A DNA stretch of 64,000 nt, from assembly GCF_903915725.1 (NCBI RefSeq), contig NZ_CAIWTY010000037.1:34110-98109 (forward strand). Direction: 5' to 3'. The position numbers and the translations under genes are program-made. Origin of the DNA: an uncultured Rhodopila sp. Its GTDB lineage: Bacteria; Pseudomonadota; Alphaproteobacteria; Acetobacterales; Acetobacteraceae. This document shows, piece by piece, positions 8,341-17,604 of this stretch; position 1 is the stretch's first letter, and every line of letters starts with the position of its first letter. Under the pieces are notes generated by a model, which worked only from the letters and a program-made list of their open reading frames with translations, did no database searches and had not been told where the DNA came from.

Positions 8341-9423
8341 ATGCGCTATCGCAATGCGGTTATAGCTACAGCTTTCCTCGCGACCCCGGTCGCGGCGATG
8401 GCGCAGCCGATAAGCGGCCTCTATGTCGGTGCCGGCGCCGGACTGCATGCCCCGATCAATCCGAACATCACGCCATATGGACGTGGCTACGGCACCGGCC
8501 GGCTGGAACTGAACGAGGACTACGGCTTCAACTCCAACCTCGCCGTCGGTTACGGCATCGGCAACGGGTTCCGCTTCGAAATCGAAGGCGACTTCGCGCG
8601 CAGCGGCGTGAACCAGTTGCGCGGGCCGTTCCCGACCGCCAGCAGCGGAACCGTGCGCACCTGGGGCGTGATGGCGAACGCGGTGTTTGACCTCGATGTC
8701 GGTTCCCCTTGGGTCTATCCATACCTCGGCATTGGCGCCGGTTATCAATGGACGCGGCTGAACCCGCTGACCTCGGTGGCAAACGGCGGAGGGTTCGCCT
8801 CCGCCACCAGCGCCCAGAACGGCGCGCCGGCCGGCCAGGCGATCATCGGCGCGTCCTTCCCGATCCCGAACATGCCGGGCCTGTCGGTGACGGCGGATTA
8901 CCGCTTCATGGATATCCTGGGCGGCGCGAAATACGACGGCGTGGTGGTGAACGATGGCGCCGCCTCGTCCTCGGTGCTGAAGATGCACAACCAGTTCAAC
9001 AACGATGTCGTTGTCGGCATCCGCTACGCCTTCAACACGCCGGCCCCGCCGTCCGCCGCGCCCGTGCCCGTGGCAGCTCCCGCTCCGGCGCCGGCGCGCT
9101 CGTATTTGGTGTTCTTCGATTGGGACAAGGCCGCTTTGACGGACCGGGCGAAGGCGATCGTGAAGGAGGCAGCGGATAATTCGACGCGGGTGCAGGTCAC
9201 GCGGATCGAGGTCAACGGCTACACGGATACCTCCGGCAAGCCGCAATACAACCAGGGCCTGTCGGTTCGCCGCGCCAAGGCGGTGGCGGGCGAACTGGTG
9301 AAAGACGGCGTGCCGCAGAACGTCATCGACATCCAGGGCTTCGGCGAGACGCATCTGTTGGTCGCGACCGGTCCCGGCGTGCGGGAGCCGCAGAACCGGC
9401 GGGTGGAGATCATCATCCGGTAG
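8341..9423 (+). CDS. OmpA family outer-membrane protein
   Basis: 360 residues: signal peptide with cleavage near VAAMAQ (about residue 21), an eight-stranded beta-barrel type N-terminal domain to about 235 rich in glycine and aromatic residues, a Pro/Ala linker (TPAPPSAAPVPVAAPAPAPA), and a C-terminal OmpA peptidoglycan-binding domain from about 255. The domain shows VFFDWDKAALTD, GYTDTSG and NQGLSVRRAKAV, and ends NRRVEIIIR. It would tether the outer membrane to peptidoglycan. Strong ribosome site AGGAG nine bases before the ATG. Confidence 0.93.
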   Translation: MRYRNAVIATAFLATPVAAMAQPISGLYVGAGAGLHAPINPNITPYGRGYGTGRLELNEDYGFNSNLAVGYGIGNGFRFEIEGDFARSGVNQLRGPFPTASSGTVRTWGVMANAVFDLDVGSPWVYPYLGIGAGYQWTRLNPLTSVANGGGFASATSAQNGAPAGQAIIGASFPIPNMPGLSVTADYRFMDILGGAKYDGVVVNDGAASSSVLKMHNQFNNDVVVGIRYAFNTPAPPSAAPVPVAAPAPAPARSYLVFFDWDKAALTDRAKAIVKEAADNSTRVQVTRIEVNGYTDTSGKPQYNQGLSVRRAKAVAGELVKDGVPQNVIDIQGFGETHLLVATGPGVREPQNRRVEIIIR

Positions 9424-9467
9424 TACCAACCGGCATTCACTTTGACCGATTGGCGGGTCGCCACTAT

Positions 9468-9550
9468 CGTCATGGCGGGCAGAGGCTCGCCATCCACGCC
9501 TTTGTTTACACAGAGAAAAGGCGTGGATGCCGACCTCCGTCGGCATGGCG
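9468..9550. repeat. Short palindromic repeat (type C)
   Basis: CGTCATGGCGGG, then GCCATCCACGCCTTTG, a spacer, AAAGGCGTGGATGCCG and CGGCATGGCG. The arms pair to form a branched hairpin. The same body occurs at 38138-38217 with only a few changes. It lies in the 316-base gap 9424-9739 between ompA and a secreted-protein gene; the rest of that gap shows no gene. Confidence 0.8.
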
Positions 9551-9739
9551 TGGCGGCTGCGCCAGAGAGTCAACGCCATCGCCGGTCGTTAGAAGACAGC
9601 CGCATGACGATCGAGGCCCGGGGACGCGAGTTCCCGGCCTCCCCTGTCACATGCATGCGAAACGTATCACGCAGGAACGATTTGCCTTCGGCCGGCGGAG
9701 CAGGGCAAGTCGCGGCTCGGTTGGCCCGGGAGAGTCGGT

Positions 9740-10138
9740 ATGAAGGCTTTGATTGTGATCACCGCGGTGCTTGCGACGGTCGCCGCCGCACCGGCCTTTG
9801 CGCAGACCGAAACCTACGAAACTCCGACCTATACGCCCCAGCAACCGACTGCCCTGGATCCGAATTTCGGCCTCCCGTCGTTCGGGATGCCGGGCTCCGA
9901 ACTGCCGCAGCAGAGAACCCAGGCGCCCGAGCCCGTCGCGCCGGACAAGCCGGAGATCTTCCAGACCGTCCCGCCGGATTTCTCGTCGCAGACAAAACGC
10001 CTTTTGAAGCCGGGTTTCACGACCGGCTACGCGACCATGGATACAACCCCGCCGACGACCTCGGAAACGCCGCTGTTCACCACCAATGAGACCGGGACGA
10101 CCGGCGGCGATTCGACAACCGGCGACGACGGAAATTAG
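9740..10138 (+). CDS. Small secreted Pro/Thr-rich protein of unknown function
   Basis: 132 residues. Clear signal peptide (MKALIVITAVLATVAAAPAFAQ, cleavage after AFA near residue 21), then a low-complexity Pro/Gln/Thr-rich body and a Thr/Gly/Asp-rich tail. No domain is recognised. Upstream GGGAGAG serves as ribosome site. It ends one base before the stop of the convergent ydjM-like gene. Probably periplasmic or exported; function not assigned. Confidence 0.7.
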   Translation: MKALIVITAVLATVAAAPAFAQTETYETPTYTPQQPTALDPNFGLPSFGMPGSELPQQRTQAPEPVAPDKPEIFQTVPPDFSSQTKRLLKPGFTTGYATMDTTPPTTSETPLFTTNETGTTGGDSTTGDDGN

Positions 10139-10139
10139 T

Positions 10140-10655
10140 TCAGCCGGAAACGTGCAGACTCTTGAACGGGTGCGCCGGCACCCGGCCGGCCGCGTGCAAA
10201 AGCGACCAGGCCATCCCGCACACCAATAGGATCACGATAATCGGTTCGCCGGGCGAGCCGGTGCGGCATACCGGCAGTCCCCAGGTCCGGCGCAGCGGCC
10301 AGGCCAACCGCAACCCCCTCGGGGTGAGCATGTCCGCGACAAGATGCGACAGATAGCCGATGGCCAGCGCGGACACACCGCCGCGCCGGTTGCCCGCATG
10401 CGCCAGCACTGCGATCAGGATGACCACCGCCACCGCCGAATGCGTGATCCCGCGGTGGCCGAGAACCGCCGCAATCACGTTCGAGATCGGCTTTGACCGC
10501 CGGCCGACCCAGGACTGCGGATGGTCGATGTCCGGCAGCAGGGAGCCGGCAACGGCGAGACCGAGGTAGACCGGATCGACGGGCGAGAGGTGCAACACGG
10601 GCGCCGCAGCAATCCATGCCGCCAGGCCGACGACCACATGGGACCTTGCCATCAT
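10140..10655 (-). CDS. YdjM-like membrane-bound metal-dependent hydrolase (DUF457)
   Basis: 171 residues with several membrane helices. The family's conserved His/Asp residues are visible: SHVVVG at the start, SLLPDIDHPQSWVGRR, GHRGITHSAVAV and LSHLVADMLTPRGLRL. Members are integral membrane proteins often called metal-dependent hydrolases, with no firmly known substrate; E. coli YdjM is SOS-controlled. No LexA box was identified here. Two adjacent ATG codons at the start; the first was used. Confidence 0.85.
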   Translation of the reverse strand: MMARSHVVVGLAAWIAAAPVLHLSPVDPVYLGLAVAGSLLPDIDHPQSWVGRRSKPISNVIAAVLGHRGITHSAVAVVILIAVLAHAGNRRGGVSALAIGYLSHLVADMLTPRGLRLAWPLRRTWGLPVCRTGSPGEPIIVILLVCGMAWSLLHAAGRVPAHPFKSLHVSG

Positions 10656-10804
10656 CCCGCGCTGCTACACGTCGCGCTTCGGTAAGGCAACGCTCCGGCA
10701 AGCTGTGCCCGTCCGGTCTGCAACCGAACGGAGGTTGCGGAGTTAGAGTTGCAGAACGGCTCTTGCCTGAGCCGGCAGTCTGCACACCCAGGGAGTATGA
10801 CGTC

Positions 10805-11389
10805 GTGGATGGAATGATCGAATCCGCCTCGCTGCCCGGTCACCCTTATGAGGACGAGCGCGTCGAACCCGTTGTCGAGCCGCGGACCAGGGCGGGCGCC
10901 GGTGGCTTCCTGCTACGCGAGTCGCCGCACATCGCGATGCTCGTTCTCGCCTTGGTCGGCATCAGCTTTCGTGTCCCGGTCACATACTGGCTGTTCATGA
11001 CTCCGGCGTTCGGGATTATCAGCATCCTGTCGGGCTGGCCGCATTTCAGCACCGCCGAGGCGAGGCTGCGCATGGTCTGCCTGCAAGTGCTCAGTTGGGG
11101 CGCACTGTTCCTCGCGATCTATGCCCTGTATGCGAACGGGACGCAGACGCTTGATTCCAACGCCATTTCGATATCGATGATTACCTTGCTGGCGTTGGGC
11201 ACCTTTCTTGCCGGCATGCACGCCCATGCCTGGCGCACCTGCGTCGTCGGCGGCATCTTGTTCGCTATCGTTCCGGTATTGGGCTGGGTCGACAAGTCGT
11301 CGATCAATCTGATCATCGGTGCCGTTGCGATCCTGGCGGTCGCGGCTGGGACCTGGTACGTCGTGTCCAGGGCAACACCGGAAGCCTGA
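10805..11389 (+). CDS. Integral membrane protein of unknown function
   Basis: 194 residues from a GTG at 10805 that has GGGAG nine bases upstream; an in-frame ATG at 10814 is the alternative. About 40 polar residues are followed by four to five hydrophobic helices (IAMLVLALVGISF, WLFMTPAFGIISIL, CLQVLSWGALFLAIYAL, MITLLALGTFLAGM, LIIGAVAILAVAAG). No family was recognised. Its stop is five bases from the end of the convergent cobC gene. Confidence 0.7.
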   Translation: MDGMIESASLPGHPYEDERVEPVVEPRTRAGAGGFLLRESPHIAMLVLALVGISFRVPVTYWLFMTPAFGIISILSGWPHFSTAEARLRMVCLQVLSWGALFLAIYALYANGTQTLDSNAISISMITLLALGTFLAGMHAHAWRTCVVGGILFAIVPVLGWVDKSSINLIIGAVAILAVAAGTWYVVSRATPEA

Positions 11390-11394
11390 CCCGG

Positions 11395-11934
11395 TCACAT
11401 CGGCCGGCAGTCGACGTGATTGATCCGGCCGAACGGTGGCGTGGACGCCAGCAGATCGACAGCCCGCTCGTTGAGCAGAGCGTTCAGAAGCTTGAGCGGG
11501 CCGCCATGCGACACAACGACGCAATCCTGCCGGTCGCGGCGGAGGACAGTCTCGAAGTCGCGAACACGGGCCAGAAGCGCCGCTCCGGATTCACCCCGGG
11601 GCGGCGTGAAAGTCAGCGGTGAGGCGGCCCAGCGATCGAGCTCCGCCCGCGGTACCGCCTCCCACGAAAGCCCTTCCCAGTCGCCGAAGTCCAGCTCCTG
11701 CAGCCGGGCATCGATCGACAGCGGCGCGTCGAGCGCCATGGCAATCGCATCGGCAAGCTGCCGGCACCGACGGGCAGGGCTGGTCCAAACCTTTTCTGCG
11801 CCGCGAAGTCCCGAATCTGTCGCGATCGCATCAATATCGCCCGCTGCCGCCGGATCGACCGGGATGTCGAGGCGTCCGTAACAGATCCCCGGCGCGATCA
11901 ACGGTTTCGGATGCCGGATCAGGGCGACCTTCAT
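11395..11934 (-). CDS. cobC: Histidine phosphatase, alpha-ribazole phosphatase type
   Basis: 179-residue phosphoglycerate-mutase-like phosphatase. It would remove the 5'-phosphate from alpha-ribazole phosphate or adenosylcobalamin phosphate in the last steps of B12 synthesis. The phosphohistidine is in LIRHPKP (H8); a later His lies in VVSHGGPLKLL; the acidic motif is LQELDFGDWEGLSW. It overlaps the cobU stop by four bases (ATGA), so the two form one operon, and cobT-cobS lie next door. Context makes CobC likely over other histidine phosphatases. Confidence 0.82.
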   Translation of the reverse strand: MKVALIRHPKPLIAPGICYGRLDIPVDPAAAGDIDAIATDSGLRGAEKVWTSPARRCRQLADAIAMALDAPLSIDARLQELDFGDWEGLSWEAVPRAELDRWAASPLTFTPPRGESGAALLARVRDFETVLRRDRQDCVVVSHGGPLKLLNALLNERAVDLLASTPPFGRINHVDCRPM

Positions 11935-12452
11935 TTCACCGTCATCGGCAGCCCGGCGACCATGAACAGCACCCGGTCCGCGACAGCCGCCACGCGCTGG
12001 TTCAAACGCCCGGCTTCATCCCGGAAGGCACGGCCGAGCGGCGTTTCCGGAACAAGACCGAGTCCGATCTCGTTGCTGACCAGCACGACCGGAGCCTGGC
12101 GCCGCTCCAGCGCGGCTGCCAGGGCGTCGGTCGCGGCCAAGATGTCGTGATTGCCCAGCATCAGGTTGGTCAGCCACAGCGTCAGGCAATCCACCAGCAC
12201 CGGCATCGAGCCGTGCCGCACCAGCGCGTCGGGCAAATCGACCGGAGCCTCCACTGTGCGCCAGCCGATCTCACGCCGGGCCTGATGCTCCGCGATGCGT
12301 TCCCGCATCTCGTCGTCGAACGCCTCGGCGGTGGCGACATAGATCCACGGCGCCTCGTGCGCGGTGACGAGTTGCTCGGCGTGGCGGCTCTTGCCGGAGC
12401 GCGCGCCGCCGAGGACCAGCGTCAGTGGTGGCAATGCAGGAATGAGCGGCAA
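11931..12452 (-). CDS. cobU: Adenosylcobinamide kinase / guanylyltransferase
   Basis: 173 residues. Phosphorylates adenosylcobinamide and transfers GMP to give adenosylcobinamide-GDP (CobU/CobP). The P-loop GGARSGKS lies at the N-terminus, the switch-like segment YVATAEAFDDEMRERIAEH carries the guanylylated region, and NEIGLGLVPE and RLNQRVAAVADRV are family marks. The open frame begins with TTG at 12452; no better start with a clear ribosome site is available. First gene of a cobU-cobC pair divergent from cobT-cobS. Confidence 0.92.
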   Translation of the reverse strand: MPLIPALPPLTLVLGGARSGKSRHAEQLVTAHEAPWIYVATAEAFDDEMRERIAEHQARREIGWRTVEAPVDLPDALVRHGSMPVLVDCLTLWLTNLMLGNHDILAATDALAAALERRQAPVVLVSNEIGLGLVPETPLGRAFRDEAGRLNQRVAAVADRVLFMVAGLPMTVK

Positions 12453-12511
12453 CCTGTGTTCGGGGGCAAAAACCTGTGATACGGCGAGCCTGCCGGCGAA
12501 TCAAACGGAAG

Positions 12512-12527
12512 CGGAAGCGCGCTTCCG
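12512..12527. promoter_or_regulatory. Perfect 16-bp palindrome between cobU and cobT
   Basis: CGGAAGCGCGCTTCCG is self-complementary and sits in the 110-base divergent intergenic region, 36 bases before cobT and 60 before cobU. It could be a dimeric operator for both operons or just a hairpin. The conserved B12-box and pairing elements of a cobalamin riboswitch were not found, and the gap is too short for one plus promoters. Confidence 0.35.
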
Positions 12528-12562
12528 GCGCCGGCTTTTGTCCGCCAGTCAACAGGTTGCTT

Positions 12563-13579
12563 ATGAACACCTTCTCCGATCTTGCCGCCCTTAACGCCGC
12601 GTGCCTGAACCTTCCCGCCGGCAACGACGCCGCGGCGACGGCCGTCCGTGAGCGGCAAGCCACCTTGACCAAGCCGCCCGGCAGCCTCGGGCGCCTGGAA
12701 GACATGGCGGCCTGGCTGGCGACCTGGCAGGGCCGGGCGATGCCGCGGCTGGACAAGGTCGAAACGCTGGTCTTTGCCGGCAATCACGGCATCGCCAGCC
12801 AGGGCGTCTCGTCCTATCCGCCCTCGGTGACGGTGCAGATGGTCGCCAATTTTTCGCATGGCGGCGCTGCCATCAACCAGATCGCCCGCGCCGCGGGATC
12901 AGTGCTGCGGGTGATCCCGCTGGACCTCGACACACCCACGGAGGACTTCACCGTGGCACCGGCGATGACCGAGTCGGGTTTCCTGCTCGCCGTCTCCACC
13001 GGCTATGAGGCGGTTTCGTCGGACGCGGATCTGATATGCCTGGGTGAGATGGGCATCGGCAACACGACCGTCTCCGCCGCCCTGGCCGCTGCGCTGTTCG
13101 GCGGTGGCGGCGCGCGTTGGGCCGGCCGCGGCACCGGCGTGGACGATGCCGGTCTGCGGCGCAAGCAGAGCGTGATCGACGCCGGGCTGGCGCGCCACGC
13201 GGCGCTGCTGGACGATCCGCTGCTGGTTGCGATGGCTCTGGGCGGCCGCGAGCTGGCGGCGATGCTCGGCGCCACCCTGGCAGCGCGGCGGCACGGCATT
13301 CCGGTGCTGCTGGATGGCTTCGTCTGCACCGCCGCCGTGGCGCCGTTGGCCCTGCTGCGGCCGGATGCGCTCGACCATACGATGCTGGCGCATAACTCCG
13401 CCGAGGCCGGGCATCAGGGCCTGGCCGAGGCGCTCGGGCTGCGGCCGCTGCTCGACATGGGCATGCGGCTGGGCGAGGCGTCGGGCGCGACCCTGGCGGT
13501 TCCGCTGCTGCGGGCGGCCGTTGAATGCCACACCGGGATGGCGACCTTCGCCGAAGCGACGGTCGACAACCGGGCCTGA
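12563..13579 (+). CDS. cobT: Nicotinate-nucleotide--dimethylbenzimidazole phosphoribosyltransferase
   Basis: 338 residues. Makes alpha-ribazole phosphate from dimethylbenzimidazole and nicotinate mononucleotide. Marks: LTKPPGSLGRLEDMAAWLA near the start, FAGNHGIASQGVS, GEMGIGNTTVSAALA, and the C-terminal catalytic Glu in AVECHTGMATF. The start was set at the ATG at 12563 (MNTFSDLAALN), since the 29 codons before it are not family-like. cobS follows five bases after the stop, so the pair is probably translationally coupled. Confidence 0.95.
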   Translation: MNTFSDLAALNAACLNLPAGNDAAATAVRERQATLTKPPGSLGRLEDMAAWLATWQGRAMPRLDKVETLVFAGNHGIASQGVSSYPPSVTVQMVANFSHGGAAINQIARAAGSVLRVIPLDLDTPTEDFTVAPAMTESGFLLAVSTGYEAVSSDADLICLGEMGIGNTTVSAALAAALFGGGGARWAGRGTGVDDAGLRRKQSVIDAGLARHAALLDDPLLVAMALGGRELAAMLGATLAARRHGIPVLLDGFVCTAAVAPLALLRPDALDHTMLAHNSAEAGHQGLAEALGLRPLLDMGMRLGEASGATLAVPLLRAAVECHTGMATFAEATVDNRA

Positions 13580-13583
13580 TCCG

Positions 13584-14339
13584 TTGCTGCTGTCGGATCT
13601 GACCACCGCTTTCATGCTGTTGACGCGACTCCCGGTCGGGCGATTTGCCCGGCCGGAAGTCGCGCCCGACATGGCGCGCTGCGTCTGGGCTTTCCCCGTC
13701 GTCGGGTCGGTCGTGAACCTCGCCGCGGGGTTGGTCTATTGGCTTGCCCGCGACGCCGGTTTGCCGCCGCTGCTGGCCGCGGCGTGGACCATGGTGGCGA
13801 TCGCGCTGCTGACCGGCGCGCTGCACGAAGACGGCCTGGCCGACACGGCCGACGGCTTCGGCGGGGGCGCGACCCCGGCGCGCAAGCTGGAGATCATGCG
13901 CGACAGCCGCATCGGCAGCTATGGCGCGCTGGCGCTTCTGCTGTCGGTCGTGGTGCGGGTGGCGGCGATCACCACGCTCGACCAGCCGCGAGCGGTCGTG
14001 ATTGCGCTGGTTCTGGCCGGGATGCTCGGGCGCAGCGCCATGGTCGTGTTGCTTTTGCTGCTCCAACCTGCCCGCCGCGACGGCATGGGCGCCTCCGTGG
14101 CAAAGCCGCCGATCGGCTCTGCCGCGGTGGGGCTGGGAGTTTCGATCGCCGCGTCGTTTGTGCTGCTGCCGCTGCGTCCGGCGCTTGCGGCGGTCGTGTT
14201 TGGCGCCGGCGCCTCGCTGCTGCTGGCGCGCATGGCCGCGGCCCGTATCGGCGGCTACACGGGCGACGTTCTCGGCGCCACCGAGATGGTCACCGAATGT
14301 GTCGCCCTGACGGCCCTGGCCGGCGCGTTCAGCGCGTAG
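13584..14339 (+). CDS. cobS: Adenosylcobinamide-GDP ribazoletransferase (cobalamin synthase)
   Basis: About 251 residues, polytopic inner-membrane enzyme joining adenosylcobinamide-GDP and alpha-ribazole. Marks: FMLLTRLPVGRF, GALHEDGLADTADGFGGG (metal/nucleotide-binding acidic motif) and LEIMRDSRIGSYG, then several membrane helices and GGYTGDVLGATEMVTE. No ATG lies before the conserved LTRLPVG except one at 13614. A TTG at 13584, four bases past the cobT stop, gives the expected 12-residue lead and was chosen; this start is not certain. Confidence 0.88.
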   Translation: MLLSDLTTAFMLLTRLPVGRFARPEVAPDMARCVWAFPVVGSVVNLAAGLVYWLARDAGLPPLLAAAWTMVAIALLTGALHEDGLADTADGFGGGATPARKLEIMRDSRIGSYGALALLLSVVVRVAAITTLDQPRAVVIALVLAGMLGRSAMVVLLLLLQPARRDGMGASVAKPPIGSAAVGLGVSIAASFVLLPLRPALAAVVFGAGASLLLARMAAARIGGYTGDVLGATEMVTECVALTALAGAFSA

Positions 14340-14351
14340 TGCCGCCCTTTG

Positions 14352-15203
14352 TCAGCGCGGGGCGGGTGCGGATTCCTCCGCCACGATCGGGTTCCGCAGC
14401 ACGCCGATGCCGCTGATCTCGACCTCGATCGTGTCGCCCGGCTGCATCCACAGCGGCGGAGTCTGATACGCGCCCACCCCGCCCGTCGTGCCGGTGGCGA
14501 TCACGTCGCCTGCCTCCAGTTGCGTAAAGGTCGAGCAGTATTCGATCAGCGCCGGGATGCCGAAGCACAGGTCGTCGATAGTGGCGTGCTGCTGCTCCAC
14601 CCCGTTCAGCCGGCTGATCAGATGCGCCTTGGTGATGTCGCCGGCTTCCTCCGGCGTGACGATCCACGGCCCGAACGCGCCGGAGCGGAAGAAATTCTTG
14701 CCCGGCGTGAACTGCGAGGCGTGCCGCTGCCATTCACGGATCGAACCGTCATTGTAACAGGAGTAGCCTGCCACCACGCTCTCCCAGTCCGCCGCCTTCA
14801 CGTGGCGGCAGCGGCGGCCGATGATCACCGCCAGTTCGCCCTCATAGTCGAACGTTGCCGAGGCCGCGGGCTGCACCATCGCCTGGCCGTGCCCAACCTG
14901 CGCATTCGCAAACCGCGTAAAGATGATCGGCCTGGGCGGCGGCTCGCGGCCGCCTTCCTTGATGTGGGAGAGGTAGTTCAGCCCGACGCACAGGATCTTG
15001 TCGGGGTCCGGTATCGGCGGCAGGAAGCTGATGTCCTCCAGCCTGAAATCGGCATGGCGGGCAGCTTCTTCGGCCAGCGAGGTGGTTGCCCAAAGGGCGT
15101 GCTTCAGGGCCGGGGCCCTGGCGCCAAGATCGATGACGCCCTCATGCTTGGCGATGCCCCAGCTTGCGACGCCGTCAGGACGGCGGAAGGTCAGCAGTTT
15201 CAT
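14352..15203 (-). CDS. Fumarylacetoacetate hydrolase (FAH) family protein
   Basis: 283 residues, cytoplasmic. FAH-fold enzymes cleave C-C bonds or decarboxylate/isomerise beta-diketo acids using Mg. The C-terminal catalytic domain shows VGLNYLSHIKE, the metal ligands E121 and E123 in FDYEGELAVIIG, D152 in YNDGSIREWQ, and the end motif GDVIATGTTGGVG. ATG at 15203 (MKLLTFR). It follows the diguanylate cyclase gene on the same strand with a 91-base gap. Substrate not determinable. Confidence 0.9.
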   Translation of the reverse strand: MKLLTFRRPDGVASWGIAKHEGVIDLGARAPALKHALWATTSLAEEAARHADFRLEDISFLPPIPDPDKILCVGLNYLSHIKEGGREPPPRPIIFTRFANAQVGHGQAMVQPAASATFDYEGELAVIIGRRCRHVKAADWESVVAGYSCYNDGSIREWQRHASQFTPGKNFFRSGAFGPWIVTPEEAGDITKAHLISRLNGVEQQHATIDDLCFGIPALIEYCSTFTQLEAGDVIATGTTGGVGAYQTPPLWMQPGDTIEVEISGIGVLRNPIVAEESAPAPR

Positions 15204-15294
15204 TGCGACGGTCTCCTGTTCCCCGGTCCAAGGGATACGGCTGACGCCCGCATCCGGCAAGCAGGTCAGGCCAACGCCGTGACCTCTTCGAACC

Positions 15295-17364
15295 TCAAGC
15301 CGCCGGTTGTTCGCGGCGCCCAACGCTGGTTTCGATCGCCGCGGCCCGCACGGTGCGGTTCCGCCCGGCCGACTTCGCCGCATACAGGGCTGCGTCGGCA
15401 CTGGCGATCAGCGAGGCGGGTGTCGTGTCCGGTGTGGTCAGGACCGCGGCAACGCCGATGCTGACCGTAACGATTTCAGCCGAACCGCGCGGGTGCGGCA
15501 GCGCCAGCTCCGCCACGGCCGTGCGGATCGCCTCGGCAACCTGTATGGCACCGTCGCCATGCGTATTCGGCAGAATGACGGCAAACTCCTCGCCGCCATG
15601 GCGGGCGGCGGTATCGCCGGGGCGGCGGATCGCGCCCTGCATGCATCCGGCAATCGCGCGCAAGACCGCATCGCCCGCCGGGTGCCCGTAATCGTCGTTG
15701 TAGAACTTGAAGCAGTCGACATCGAGCAGCAGCAACGCAAGCGGCCGCTCTTCTCGCCTGGCCCGCCGCCACTCCCGCTCCAACGTGTTGTCGAAGCATC
15801 CGCGATTGGCCAGGCCGGTCAGCGCATCCGTTGCCGCCTGCCGCGCCAGTTCCTCCATGGCGTCGGCCAGCGCCGTTTCGGCCTGCTTGCGTGCAGTTAC
15901 GTCGCGCGCGACCGTGACGACCTCCTCCGGGAGTCCGGTCCCGGGATCGTGGACGAGCGTGCTCAGTCCCTCGATCCAGACCCATGAGCCGTCCTTGCGC
16001 AGCCACCTGAGGGTGACCTCGGTATAAGGCGCGCTGCCGAGCAACCGAGCCAAAGCCACTTGCAGAATAGGGCGATCGTCCGGATGCACCAGCTGCGTCC
16101 AGGGCAAGCCGACAAGCTCCTCGGGCCGGTATCCTGTCATGCGGAACATCGAGGGCGAAATATAGCGGCGAATTCCGTCCAGGCCGGTGCGCAGGATGGC
16201 GTCGCTGGAATGTTCGGCCAGAATCCTGAATTGCGCCTCGCTTGCACGGGCGGCGCGTTCGGCATCGGCCAGACCGGCGTTGAAGCCCTCCAACTCGGCC
16301 GCATGCGCCTCGGCGGCATCGCGCCGGCCGGCTTCGGCGGCGCGGGCCAGCTCGGTTTCGGCGGCGAGGTAGTGGGCAGCCTGCTCGCGTTCGGCGCCGC
16401 GCAATACGATCAGGGCGAACCCCAGCAACACAGCCGCGCTGATGCCCGCGACGGCGCCATTGATGAGCAGGTCGTGCCGCCAGACGCGCAACGCCGTTTC
16501 GATCCCGACGCCATGCACGATATAGGCGTCGAAGCGGCCAAGCTTGCGGAAGGCGTAGAGCCGCTCCACCCCGTCAATCGACCCGATGTCGCGGAACAAG
16601 CCGCGGTCATGGCCCTCGACGTTGCGCGCGAAAATGGAATCGCCGGACAGGAGGGCGGCATCCGGATCGACCGCCGGGACCCGCATCATCACCATCCGGT
16701 CGCCCCGGACGAGGCCACTCATCATGAACGGGTGCGGCGCGACGGACGCCCAGAAATCGCTGAAATAGGCGGGGTAGACCGTGGTGATGACGGCACCGTT
16801 GAAAGCGCCGTCAGGGCGCTCCAACCGGCGTGCGAGGTTGAAATTCGGGCCTCCCAGGACGGCGCCACGCACCAGGCCGCCAAGCGCGTAGTCTGCTGCC
16901 CCGCTCTGCAGGACCCGGAAATAGTCGCGCCCGGCCAGGCCGATCGGCCGTGGCGGCAGGATGTCGGCACCGAGGCGGACCAGGCCAGACGCGTCAGCCA
17001 GCCAGATTCCCTGAATCTGAGGATACCGGCTGCGAATGGCCTGCAAGGTGGCGCGAAGCGAATCGGAGCGCGCGATCTCCTCCCAGTCCCTGCCAGCCAC
17101 CAGATCCGCGATGCGATCAGCCGCCAGTTGGTGCGTTTCGAAGACGTTCAGGGCGTGCTGGTAGAAGATGTCGGTGCGGTCCCGCACATCATCCGCGAGG
17201 TCGTCCACCAGCCGGCCGCGATCGTAGGCGGCAAGGCAACCGAACCAAAGAGCCGGGATGACTACGGCCGCGATGGCCAGCATGCGGAAGCCGCGCAAAG
17301 GCAGGCTGCGGCGGGTGAGGCTCCGGGGCTTCGTCGGGATGGCCAACACAAACGCTACTCTCAA
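15295..17364 (-). CDS. Membrane sensor diguanylate cyclase (Cache-PAS-GGDEF)
   Basis: Up to 689 residues. An N-terminal membrane helix near 28-46 is followed by a periplasmic double-Cache sensor (about 50-300), a second helix (about 312-332), a coiled linker, a PAS-PAC pair (about 380-510) and a GGDEF domain. The active-site loop is G590-G-E-E-F594, and an RPGD inhibitory site lies five residues before it, so product feedback is expected. It makes c-di-GMP from GTP in response to an external ligand. The frame opens with TTG at 17364; an ATG at 17283 is an alternative start. Confidence 0.9.
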   Translation of the reverse strand: MRVAFVLAIPTKPRSLTRRSLPLRGFRMLAIAAVVIPALWFGCLAAYDRGRLVDDLADDVRDRTDIFYQHALNVFETHQLAADRIADLVAGRDWEEIARSDSLRATLQAIRSRYPQIQGIWLADASGLVRLGADILPPRPIGLAGRDYFRVLQSGAADYALGGLVRGAVLGGPNFNLARRLERPDGAFNGAVITTVYPAYFSDFWASVAPHPFMMSGLVRGDRMVMMRVPAVDPDAALLSGDSIFARNVEGHDRGLFRDIGSIDGVERLYAFRKLGRFDAYIVHGVGIETALRVWRHDLLINGAVAGISAAVLLGFALIVLRGAEREQAAHYLAAETELARAAEAGRRDAAEAHAAELEGFNAGLADAERAARASEAQFRILAEHSSDAILRTGLDGIRRYISPSMFRMTGYRPEELVGLPWTQLVHPDDRPILQVALARLLGSAPYTEVTLRWLRKDGSWVWIEGLSTLVHDPGTGLPEEVVTVARDVTARKQAETALADAMEELARQAATDALTGLANRGCFDNTLEREWRRARREERPLALLLLDVDCFKFYNDDYGHPAGDAVLRAIAGCMQGAIRRPGDTAARHGGEEFAVILPNTHGDGAIQVAEAIRTAVAELALPHPRGSAEIVTVSIGVAAVLTTPDTTPASLIASADAALYAAKSAGRNRTVRAAAIETSVGRREQPAA

Positions 17365-17604
17365 TTCGATGGTGCCCTTGCGCGACGCAGGGAACCTCCG
17401 ACAGATAACCAGCTCGGACCGTCAAATATTATCGAAAAGCATCGTCTGTCCAGATTGTTTCGCGAAAAATATCAGGAATTCCATTCCGCGCGGATGCAGC
17501 GGCGCCGTTTCGGCCTCGGAAAAGGCGCTTGCGAAGGCGCATTCCATTTGGCTCCAGCCGACGCGACTGGCCGCATTCTTATCGCCGCCGCCCGGGATGA
17601 GCCG

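Noticed and set aside
9468..9550. A CRISPR array made of the repeated palindromes
   Set aside because: Copies are far apart, vary in length, are in both orientations and have no regular spacers; no cas genes are present.
12453..12562. Cobalamin riboswitch between cobU and cobT
   Set aside because: The 110-base gap lacks the B12 box and is too short for the aptamer plus two promoters; only a palindrome is present.
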